From Sitta carolinensis (taxonomy: Eukaryota; Chordata; Aves; Passeriformes; Sittidae): a DNA stretch of 64,000 nucleotides. The notes under the pieces are model-generated. The model did no database searches. It worked only from the letters and a program-made list of their open reading frames with translations, and was not told the DNA's origin. This document shows, piece after piece, positions 1-9,268 of this stretch (within the stretch, counting starts at the first letter, position 1; every line of letters begins with the position of its first letter). The stretch covers positions 61,481,501 to 61,545,500 of the forward strand of contig JAVUNC010000004.1 in NCBI GenBank assembly GCA_032173965.1, in the 5' to 3' direction. Made by a program: the position numbers and the translations under genes.

Positions 1-3000
1 CTTTGGAATACACAAGTACTAGGCAGGTATCTTTACCACCTTTTGAGTAGGCAGGGTAAGTATCTACCACCTCTACATACCAATAAGAAATTCTGAAGTG
101 GAGATACTACTATTAGTAGCAACAGTCAGGAGAATCTTGAGTGTAATGTCAAAACATATTCCCTGTGCATTGCTTCATAAACCAGAAAAATATTCCACTG
201 ACACTGAGGTGTTTTAGGAAATGTTGCCACCATATTTGCAACTGAAAAAAAAAAAAAAAAAAAAAAAGTCATCAGAATGACAGCAGTTAAAAGAAGTAAT
301 TGGTTGCACTTGTTTCCTTTCTTAATTTAAGGACAGGAGAGATCAAGAATGAATATTGGCATCCAAAATACTACTTAGATATGAACATCCAAAATACTTT
401 GGATGGACAGGCACATTACATTTGTATTAAACAACTTCCTCATAATGCTCAACTTCTGTGAACAGTGTGAGGGCTCTAAGTCTACTGTTCAAATCATTGC
501 ATACATTTATAATGTTTATTGTCCTGTGTTTTAGAGTCCAAAGTACTAGATTTTCATAATCCAGTTCAAAAGTATATTACCTGCAGATAACTGTATATCA
601 TTTCCCACAGCACCTCTACAAAACTACTTAAAACTCCAGGAGATTTATGGATGCTGAGACTGGAATGAACATGCCTTTGCAAATGGACAGATGGAAAAAA
701 TTCCAAATTACTTTTCAGATTAAAGTCATAAACTGACTTTTCTCAAAAACTCGTAGCAGTTTTTGGAAGCAGAAAGAACTTCTACGTGCTTCTGTGATGT
801 CAAAGATGAAATCTCTGTTTGTGGAGGTACAATCTGTAGCAAGAACACACGTCTGCCAAGACTCTGGCATTGATGATATTTTGTCTAGACAGCCTTTGAA
901 TGTGACTGACACAGGAACAGTGCACATGGCTGAGCAAACTGAAACTTATGGAAGAGCTTTTCAAGACTTAGTCAAGATACAGGATTTTGGAAATGTGCCT
1001 AATATCCTCCAACCATACCTCCTGGTATCCTCCTCAGGAATCTAACTGGTTTTGTTTCATCAAGTCTCCTAGTTGTCCCAGGGAACAGAAAGATAGATTT
1101 GCTTACATAAGATGCTGCCAGGGCCATTTGGACATAAGGAAATACTGTCAGCAAGTGGAGAGCTCTGCATGCTGGCTAGTCACTGAGAAAGGCATTCAAG
1201 CCTTTGAATTGTGTGTTATTTTGAAGGACTCGAGACCGTAAGAAATTCCTAAACCTTTTCTCAACTACTGGGCTTGACTATGAGAAATACATGATAACTC
1301 TTAGCTAAAGAACAAAAATTACTAGCTGCAGTTGATAACTATTCTAGATATTTTAGAAAGCACTACATATTTACCTTGACCTTTTGAGCCCTGACAGAAG
1401 TAGCCTGAGCCACGTACATGCTTTGATGGAAAAGTCCACGTGAACTTGCCATAGACAAGGCTATAATTTTTGGGAAATGATGACTATCATTTACAGTTAA
1501 ATTTTCCCTGTGTGACAGCCCTGGTTGACTTTAGTCCTCAAGCAACTGTCAGGACTAGGATAAAAGAGAAAAAGGTGAAGGAGACTCAAAGAGATTATCG
1601 GCTTTTAGCTTTAGCTGGTTCACTTCCAGTTCAATTTTCACTGAAGTCAACAGCCACTCCTCTAACTTACTGGGATTATATTAAAACTTCTATTAACCAA
1701 TATTACAAACAATACTGTTCAGCAACCCAAAAGGTAAAAAAACCTAGGTTCTAGTTTGTCCTCCAGAGAAACATCAAGCCTTAATACACCAATTTACAGT
1801 TGCAGCAAAAACACTAGTTACTACTGTGGATCCACAGGGCTCCAGGAAATTTTTGCACCTACAAAAAAAATTAACCTGGCTAAGTGAAAAATACAGTAGA
1901 CGCTTCTCTGCAAATAAAATACGGACCCCAGTGAAACTTAATCCTGATACAGAAATTTGCATACTTGAGCTGCTTGGCTACTAGTGTTTGAGTTTGGTCT
2001 CCAAGCCCACAAACTCAAGCTTATTGAGTCAGTGCCACTATGCACTGCATGTAGGCAACATCATCAATACTTGGGAATCTACAATTAAGTTCTGAGAGAG
2101 GTGTAATCACTGGGAGGCACTGAAATACTTTTATTTTGGGACTTTTCAGTAACTGAGTTGGAACCGCAGAGTTTCTCACCTAATTACACCGTGGATACAA
2201 AGAAAAAAAAGTATTTTGATCTAGGTACTAGGTGTAAGTTTGCTATCCTATTTCTGAACCAGAAACGAAGTTTCTCCTCCTATCTCCTCTCTTCCTCCCG
2301 CCCCCTCTCCTCCCACCTGCACGAAGGGAACACTTGTTGTGGAGGCAGCAAGCCTAGAAGGCTCGGATTAAAAATAGCCCTGGCTAGCACCTGGTGTCTT
2401 CCAGCGGGCCAGCATGCTGGTGACTCTTCCAGATCTGGACCCTTATGAAGAAATATGATGAAATGACATGTCTTTTATTTCATACCCTCGTTTATGGATC
2501 TGCAACCAAAACTAACTGGATCCGGCAAGGTGGAGTTGGGAGATCTGGCACTTTTTGCATCACTGACACACTTGCACCTGTCACGGATGGATTCCTCAGA
2601 AGGGCCAAAGGGAGCAAGGCAGATATTTTATTTTGACAGCACACGGGAGCCAGATGCTGGGCCAGCAGGGTCTGGTGTTCACTGTCGACCATTAGAAAAG
2701 GCGAGACACATCATCAGCACCGGGGTGGGTGACAGGCCGTCAGGCGCACCTTCCCCACGGCCGATTACACGCAGCAGCCGCTCGGCTTTGTCCGTGCCTC
2801 TCTCCGTTCGCACCGCCCGGCTCCGCGGTGTCCGCCCGGCTGCTCTCACGGCCGGCCCGGCAGCCCCATCATGTCGCCGCCCCGCTTTAAGGTCACCGCA
2901 TGGCGCGGCCGTCGAGCGCCGGGGGCCGCGGTGCGCCCGGGCCGCGGCCGCTCCACGGGCAGCCCGAGGGAGGGGGCAGGGCCACGGCCGCCGCCGGGGG

Positions 3001-3007
3001 CACTTAC
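1..3007 (-). other. AIG1: AIG1 intron 1 (5' part, runs off the window)
   Basis: This stretch lies downstream of the AIG1 exon 1 donor on the minus strand, so it is the start of intron 1. The donor reads CTG|GTAAGTG on the minus strand, seen as cacttac at 3001-3007 on the plus strand. No further AIG1 exon (the next would start VIQAVFFG in mammals) is visible. Content is A/T-leaning unique-looking DNA with a run of 23 A at 245-267. Composition becomes CpG-rich from about 2.7 kb as it enters the promoter island. Small ORFs here show no recognisable protein family. Confidence 0.85.
245..267. repeat. Poly-A tract (23 A)
   Basis: Uninterrupted run of 23 adenines inside AIG1 intron 1. No recognisable retroposon body was seen beside it. 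Confidence 0.95.
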
Positions 3008-3148
3008 CAGGTCTATGAAGGTCAGAAATTTCCAGCTGCCTCCATAGGTCTGATGCGCGGGCATGTCAATGGCCTTGTAATTGCACAGGATGGAGCAATA
3101 GGACAGGAGGATGGCGGCGCGCAGCACCTGGCAGGGCACCAGCGCCAT
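3008..3148 (-). CDS. AIG1: AIG1 (androgen-induced gene 1), first coding exon
   Basis: The exon encodes 47 residues that I recognise as the N-terminus of AIG1, a multi-pass membrane protein of the AIG1/ADTRP (FAR-17a/AIG1-like) family. The family hydrolyses fatty acid esters of hydroxy fatty acids (FAHFAs). Landmarks are [10 protein letters not shown] at residues 1-10, a first membrane segment at about 10-25 ([14 protein letters not shown]), then [16 protein letters not shown] at 32-47. The Thr reported as the catalytic nucleophile in human AIG1 (Thr43) is present as T43 in FLTF (codon 3020-3022); the partner His lies in a later exon outside the window. The start ATG (3146-3148) has a strong context, A at -3 and G at +4. 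The exon ends exactly after codon 47 at a GTAAGTG donor (phase 0), where the mammalian protein continues VIQAVFFG. From memory, the chicken-to-human differences in this exon are few and conservative, for example Asp instead of Glu at 28. The ORF appears intact. Confidence 0.95.
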
Positions 3149-3236
3149 GTTTGCGGCGCGGCGTGCGGTTCCGTATGCCTGTGTCCCAGTGCCCCGGGTG
3201 TGTGTTTCCGTGTGTCCCGCTCTGTGTGTGTATCCC

Positions 3237-3257
3237 TGTGTGTGTGTGTGTGTGTGT

Positions 3258-3289
<32 letters not shown>
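3237..3289. repeat. (TG)n microsatellite with one phase slip, in AIG1 5' region
   Basis: Eleven TG units (3237-3258), then a GG junction, then about fifteen GT units ending at 3289. It lies about 90-140 bp upstream of the AIG1 start codon. Alternating purine-pyrimidine runs of this kind can adopt Z-DNA and are usually length-polymorphic. Confidence 0.95.
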
Positions 3290-3290
<1 letters not shown>

Positions 3291-3360
3291 ACGCCGTGCG
3301 GGCGGGACTCCGAGCGCCCCCGCGGCCCCGGCCGGGGCGGAGCGCAGGCCCCGCGCGGAG

Positions 3361-3383
3361 CGGCGGCGGCGGCGGCGGCGGCG
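3361..3383. repeat. (CGG)n trinucleotide tract
   Basis: About seven and two-thirds CGG units, read as CCG on the AIG1 sense strand, in the AIG1 5' flank or 5' UTR. Confidence 0.9.
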
Positions 3384-3954
3384 CGGGGCAGGGGGGCCGC
3401 AGGGCCGGGCGGGCCGGCTCGGCGCGATCCCGAGCCCCAGCTCCGCGGCCGGGCCGTCCCCGAGGCAGCGTAGGGAAGCCAATGTGAGCCCGAGTCAATT
3501 GCAGAACCCGGCTGTCCGCCGGTTTTGCAGCGAGAACTACCATGAGTCAGCAATTTCGGGGTATCGTTTCCGTGCTCGGAGAAACGCTGTGGCTCGTGCG
3601 TGCCCCCGGGGCGGGCGACCCCGGCGCGGCCGGCGCTGCCAGTCGGCCGGCGGAGCAGGTGCCTCCCCCCCGGCACGGAGCGCGGCCGAGCGGCCTGTTC
3701 GCCGCTCCGGGGCTGCTCTGCCCGTGTCCGAACCCCGCGTGTGTCCGTACAGCAGCCCCGCCAGGCAGAGCATTTGTTTTGCCCTCTGTGTTCCTGAGGC
3801 ACCTCCAGCATTCTCAGTGTTTCCACTCATCCCACCTAGACGTTTGGTAGAAGTGGGCTCTCCAATGCCTACAAGCCCTGTGAGGTAGAAGCCTCCTGAT
3901 CCCTGGGTTGAAGTGAAGTGCCAGCATTGTAAGGCACTGTGCCCTGGGACATCA

Positions 3955-4384
3955 TGCCAAGGGGCTGGAGCGTGTCTCTTACAAGGAAAGGTTCAGGGAG
4001 CTGAGCCTGTTCAGCCTCGAGAAGGGATGACTGAGCGGGGACCTCGTCGATGTCTGTGAGTATCTTAAGGGAGGGTGTCAAGAGGATGGGTCCAGGCTCT
4101 GTTTAGTGCTGCACAGCAGTAAGACAAGAGGCAACAGACAGAAACTGATGCACAGGAAGTTCCACCTGAATATGAGGAAGAACTTTACTGTGTGGGTGAC
4201 TGTGTGCTGGAACAGGTTGCCCAGAGAGGTCGTAGAGTCTCCCTGACTGGAGATGTTCCAGAACCATCTGGACACAGTGCTGTGCCATGTGTTCTAGGAT
4301 GACCCTGCTTGATCAGGGAGGTTGGACCATATGATCCACTCTGGTCCCTTCTAACCAAACCCATTCTGTGATTCTGTGATTTTG
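3955..4384 (+). mobile_element. CR1 LINE 3' fragment, sense orientation
   Basis: This is a 5'-truncated chicken-repeat-1 type non-LTR retrotransposon, by recall of the avian consensus. It carries the run from GGGCTGGAGCG through CTGTTCAGCCTCGAGAAG and ACAAGAGGCAACAG. Next come AGGAAGTTCCACCTGAATAT, CTGGAACAGGTTGCCCAGAG and the 3' part CTGGTCCCTTCTAACC. It ends in the diagnostic CR1 terminal repeat, ATTCTGTG repeated about twice. Frames are broken, so it is dead. It lies about 0.8 kb upstream of the AIG1 start codon, just beyond the CpG island. Confidence 0.93.
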
Positions 4385-7202
4385 TCCTGTCAGCAGAGGT
4401 TTGAGCACCGCAGGGATCCTTGATACTAGGAGAAATCAAGGGGGGCGGGGGCTCAAGTTCGGACTCCTACACCTAAGAAAAGAAAGTTCTTAAGGTGCTT
4501 GATTGCAGGGTAAATATATTGCTCCACCATCTGGAAAAGTTATTTTAAAGGTGAAAAAAACCCCACGAACAGTGATGTCTGGGCTTGGATAGACAAATCA
4601 CTTCTATAAAACACCATCTCCCTACATCTGTCTTATGAAATAAATATTTGAACAATAAGGTGCTTTATCATAGTTAAGCTACTGGAAGGCAAAAAGAATC
4701 AATGATTGTGCAATGCATTCCGTGCTTCTATTCCACTAAGTAAAGTCAAAGCCTTTTCATCTGATATCACCTGTGCTCTAGTTCTGCAAAAATGAAGGGT
4801 TTTTAGGAGAACACATGCTAGCAGCTATCCTCAATGAATTTAGCACTGTTCAAGCTCTCTGCTTTATGCAGACTAATTGTATGTCGTATGTATGTATGTA
4901 TACAGAATCCTCTAGAAGCATGAAGCATGAATTTAGCACCAGATGCTTTAGATAATCTTCTCCATCAGTTCACAGACCCAGCAAGCACGTTGGGCAATCA
5001 CACCCTTGTTGTTTGTGGCACGTGTTTTAAGTCTTGCAGGCTAAAAGTCTTGCAGTCTCCCTGAAGCCTCTGGATGTAGTGTAAGAGTCATCTGAGTGTA
5101 ATGGTCTGCAATACAACAGGAGACCAGACTAGTGACCTTACCAATGCGTCCCAACAGAAGGGAGTCTGTAAAGCAGCATAGTTGCTGGTGAGGACCTGAT
5201 GAGTGTTCTGTATGCATGCAGGAGGGTTCATTTCTCTGGACCTGTGAATATTCATTAGTGGTCCAGAGGTCTATTAAGTGAAACCCTGGAGCACATCTTC
5301 TGTTTTGGTTTTATTCAAAAGGAGTCCAGCTTGCTTTCTGAAACAGTCAAGTTGCAAAAGTTCTCAAAGGAAAGTTACTCTGTGCAGAACTCAACAGCAT
5401 TAATGATTACATATCCATGCACACCCTTGTGTGTTGTGATCAGCCTCTTGACAGCAAGAGTTTGGGCTGTCTAAGCCTTAGGCAGTGCATCCCCTACTTT
5501 TCTCCTGCACCACCTCGGCAATATGCAGGAACTCACTCCTTCGGTAACCTCTCTGTCAATTACACGGCACTACAAACACTTGACACTCACTGAACATTAC
5601 TTGATAGCCACCTTTAGCAGTTTGCATTTTAGTTGCATGTAGTTTAAACAGTCTCCAAGGTTACAGCACGCTCAAAACGTTTTTAAAACTCAGAAACCAC
5701 CCAGGCATTTTGATGCGCCATTTGAACATTCTTCAGTTTTACTCTCCTCTCTTCAACAGACATGTCAGCAAGGCTCACAGAAAATCTTAATCTCATTAGA
5801 AAAGCTTTCACTCAGCCTTGTAAGTCAAGGTGAAAGTCTAAATGAAGCAGAATATTGTACATTATAACACTCTTGTTCCCCATTTCTTTTTCTTTCAGTG
5901 AAGAAATCTCAAGGCAGGCTAACTATTATGCCAGGCCCAGCCAAGCTTCCTCCTGGTCAAAAACTCTTCTTTATTATGCATTTCTAATTCCTACCTTTGA
6001 AAAGAAGTACAAGTCCATTGCGGGTGGGTTCTTTGAGCCTGTGTCCTTTCTAACAGAGTATCTGTTGAATCTCTGTACAGTATTCTAATAAGGACTAGAT
6101 TAGATTGGAGGCTGCCATTAGCCTGTATGTGCTGCTGTGAACTTCATACTCTCTGTTTATTAAGAGACAAGCAGCAAAGTCTTTTGTGACTGTCATTGAC
6201 ATTGGTCTGTAATGGATTTTATTGTCCTTTGGATTTGATCTTAAATATTTTCAGCAAAATTAAATTTAGAAGTTTACTGCTTTGCCCCTTACATTGCTGT
6301 ATGAATGCAACTTTTTTGTACTTTGGTAAAATGTTACATTCCAGGTTTTGGATTAAATGCCTAAATCATAGTTAGGTAGTCTTTAACCATGTGAAGTCAG
6401 ATATTCAGGGCTACCCTGTCATTTTTCAGATCCCAATATTTAAATACTTGTTTGTATGTAAATTGTGAAAAGACTTAATTTTCATTAGCCACATACTGTA
6501 AATTTACTTGAAGGTAGGATTTTGACACATATCATAGCTGTCATTCAGTTGAGATGAGAGACAGCATTAGAAGGGAGAAAGAATTCATAGCACTGGTGTG
6601 TCTGGGATATGAGATGTTAGTAAGGGCTGTCTTCTCCAGGGCAGGAAGCAAATTGCCTAAAAATCTGTCAGAGAACTGACTGAGTGGAAAAAAAATAAAA
6701 AGGGGTGGCAGTCCCATCCAATTATATAAAATGAGTAGCATGGTGTTCTTGCTACTTAGCACCTTGACAGAATAAAGTGTAACATTTAGGAGTCCAAGTT
6801 TTGATCTTTTCTAGGTAGGCTAGCAGATAAGAATGTTGAAGGAATTTTTGGTGGATTGGTTTTTGGTTTTTTGGGGTTTTTTTCCATTTTTTTAGGGGAA
6901 AAGTTTTGGTGGTTTTTTTGTTTGTTTGTTTTTTGTTTTTGTTTTGTTGGTTTTTAATGGCTTTGGGTTTTGTTTGTTTTCCATTTTTTTTTAGACAAAT
7001 GACATTTGAATTTCTGACCAGCATTTTGTTTTGTGAATATCAAGATTTTGGTGAATTATCTGGGAGAGAGATTTTGAGATCCACAATGTGCTTTTCCTTA
7101 ATTGCTTTAAATGCAGATTAGATGTCTACAAGGAATTATGCCACAAACATTTCCATCCAAAGCAACAATAATAATAATAATAATAACAACAATAGGATTA
7201 TT

Positions 7203-7254
<52 letters not shown>

Positions 7255-8636
7255 TATAGTTGTACTTGTAGGAAATTGGTAATACTGTCTCAACACAACA
7301 GGCTCATGGCAGTGCACCTGATACTGCAATTTCTAATATCTGAGGCATAGAGTACAAACTGTGCCAAGGTAAGTACTTGGATGTGTGGGTGTGTGACTCT
7401 CACATAAACACACATGCAAAAATTAAGATTTCTTGCAAGGAACATAAGTGAAACTACTGAAACATTGCAAGTTAAAAATCAACAGGAAATTGTTGAAAAA
7501 CCTTCTCAGTGCCTAAGAGAAGGGTCTTTAGAAATGTTCTCAGTTAATATGTATGTGTTTAAGATGTAGCTCTTCAGTCTAATGAAGTACCAGTGGGGCA
7601 GGAAATGGCCTCATATCAGGGGAGGATTCAACTAAAAATGTTTGGTAGAGACAGATGCTGTAACTAGGCCTGTTGTTAAAAGTACTAATAAAGTTTAGAC
7701 AACTTTTTATTTCATCATTTACTTTGAATAGGTATAAATATATATAATTAATATATATAATAAAGATTGAAGGATAGAGGAAAAAAAGATAATAAAAATT
7801 TAAAGCCTGCACTTGTACCTGGTATAAAGAACAAAGTGTTTAGATTTCTGACACTACTTGGTTTTCTAATGACTGATTATTGCCAATTTACCTTCACATT
7901 TAGGTTTAAGAATTACATCTAAGTTACTAATTTGGCTTATTTTGTATTGCATATTGTACTATATATGTATTTAACAATGGGAATAAAAGCTAGAGCAGAG
8001 ATGACCAGGAGATTAGTGAAACAAAGCTTGGGGTAGATGGAAATTGAGTTATCCTCTCTGCAAGTTAAACTCGGCTGTATCCTTAAAAAACATGAACTTT
8101 CCTGTTATAAAGATGAAATGAGTGAAAAAAACTCACTATGTTTATCTTCCCTTTTAAATTATATGGCCCCAAAGGGATGACTTTTATAAAGAAAAACCCT
8201 TGTTGTACAGATCAGGAGTTTTGAATATGTAATTGAGGCAGGGACTGTGTAAGCAGATTAACTTTTCTCTGCATTTGGATGAGATAGTTTGTGTGTAACA
8301 AAGCTGTTTCTCGGTTAGGATTTAATATCTCAGTTTCATGTACTTTCTGCTGAGTGCATCAGTGTTAGGGCAGTGAGGGAAGGCAGGTACCAGGCCCTCA
8401 GGCACAGAAGGTGCTACTGACTGGGAGTATTCCACCTGCCCACAGATCATATGGCCCTCTGTAAATCAGAGCAAAGATTCTTCTGCTTTAGCATGCAGTC
8501 TCACAGAAGGATGTAGCTTTTGGGAAATGGTTTAGGAACATGCAGTGCACAGTTATAAATTATCTGCTGTCCTGTTTTAAGAGCTTATCCCTTACACTAC
8601 ATCTAGCTATTGTCAAGTTCTTGGAATGCGCTGGAT
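4385..8636. other. Intergenic DNA, no gene seen
   Basis: A/T-leaning intergenic sequence with no ORF of recognisable family. It holds a short GTAT repeat (about 4886-4901), a T/G-rich purine-pyrimidine-biased segment at about 6856-6995, and the TAA microsatellite at 7167-7258. Nothing else could be named. Confidence 0.7.
7167..7258. repeat. (TAA)n / (AAT)n microsatellite
   Basis: A first AAT tract at 7167-7186 is followed by a short interruption and a TTATTATTAA stretch. An uninterrupted run of about sixteen TAA units then occupies 7205-7253. Confidence 0.95.
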
Positions 8637-8790
8637 ATTAGCACCATGCTCTAACCAACTCAGCTAATCTTGGGGTAAAAAGATTCCCAGAATATTCTGA
8701 GTTGGAAGGGACCCACAAGGATCATCGAGTCCAGCTCTTAAGTAAATGGCCCATGCAGGAGCTGAACCTACAACCTTGCTGTTAATTAAC
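8637..8790 (-). mobile_element. tRNA-Ile-derived SINE with CR1-like tail, halves in swapped order
   Basis: Read on the minus strand, 8790 down to about 8684 is the second half of a tRNA-like head and its tail. That part includes a B-box-like GGTTCAGCTCC (8758-8768, one mismatch), CATGGGCCATTTACTTAAGA, and a CR1-like tail (GGACTCGATGATCCTTGTGG, then CCCTTCCAACTCAGAATATT). Downstream of that tail, at 8671-8637, sits the missing first half of the tRNA head. It contains a perfect A box TAGCTGAGTTGG (8655-8666) and GAGCATGGTGCTAATA. The order is therefore reversed compared with the family I know (tRNA-Ile head, then CR1 tail; TguSINE1-like). Family naming is from memory. Confidence 0.75.
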
Positions 8791-9025
8791 TTTGGTGGAT
8801 ATGCATTGTTGTTTCGGAATATCAGTGAACAGTAAAAAAGCAGAACTGTTTGCCATGGGGAAATATGAATCAGCTTCTTACTCATTAAAAATGTACAAAT
8901 GAACACAAACCAATTTTCCACAAGGAATTGTAAAGGCGGAAAAATTAACCCTGTGTGGAACTGCATACTAAGCATTTGCCTTCTTTTGATAGAAGACAAT
9001 CCTGACATAAAAATTTTTACTAGTT
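8791..9025. other. Short spacer between SINE and CR1
   Basis: No feature recognised. It includes unique A/T-rich sequence only. Confidence 0.6.
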
Positions 9026-9268
9026 ACCGCTGGAACACATGAAATCCCATCTGAACATAAGAAAATACTGTTTACTCTCAGATCAATTGCACATGGGAAC
9101 AGGTTGCCCGGATAGACTGTGGATTCTACATCTGTGGTGGTGGTGTTCAAAACTCATCTAGACATGGCCCTGGGCAAACTGCTGTAGTTGACCCCACCTG
9201 AGTAGGGGAATTCAACAATATGTTCTCAAAAGGTCCCTTCCAACCTCAGCAGGTTGATGTGATGTGTT
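9026..9268 (+). mobile_element. Older, diverged CR1 LINE 3' fragment, sense orientation
   Basis: Recognisable CR1 3' landmarks in order are ATCCCATCTGAACATAAGAA, GGGAACAGGTTGCCCGGATA, TCATCTAGACATGGCCCTGG and AAAGGTCCCTTCCAACCTCA. Many substitutions and a degraded terminal repeat make it older than the copy at 3955-4384. Confidence 0.88.

Larger units (their letters stand above)
3149..3500 (-). promoter_or_regulatory. AIG1: AIG1 5' UTR and core promoter region
   Basis: This is the sequence directly upstream of the AIG1 start codon on the minus strand. It contains a broken dinucleotide tract at 3237-3289 and a CGG tract at 3361-3383, then a CCAAT pentamer at 3479-3483. The transcription start cannot be placed from sequence alone, so some of these repeats may be transcribed as 5' UTR. 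No TATA box is visible. G-rich and C-rich blocks consistent with SP/KLF binding surround the CGG tract. Confidence 0.6.
2700..3765. promoter_or_regulatory. AIG1: CpG island of the AIG1 promoter
   Basis: G/C content and CpG frequency jump relative to both flanks and fall again after about 3765. The island covers AIG1 exon 1, its 5' flank and the first few hundred bases of intron 1. No TATA box is seen upstream of the start codon on the minus strand, so transcription probably starts in the dispersed manner usual for CpG-island promoters. Candidate sites inside are a CCAAT pentamer at 3479-3483 (plus strand) and an antioxidant-response/half-MARE motif TGAGTCAGC at 3543-3551. Island limits were judged by eye. 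Confidence 0.85.

Noticed and set aside
1470..1754. 94-residue frame on the plus strand in AIG1 intron 1
   Set aside because: Not recognised, antisense to the gene, and no promoter or splice evidence.
2494..3888. Long frames overlapping the AIG1 island, including Cys/Val repeats and His/Thr repeats
   Set aside because: Products of the TG tract and G/C-rich sequence. Only the 47-residue AIG1 exon is recognisable, and its frame stops making sense past the donor.
8637..8790. A tRNA-Ile gene
   Set aside because: The A-box and B-box halves are in the wrong order and separated by a CR1-like tail, so no cloverleaf can form.
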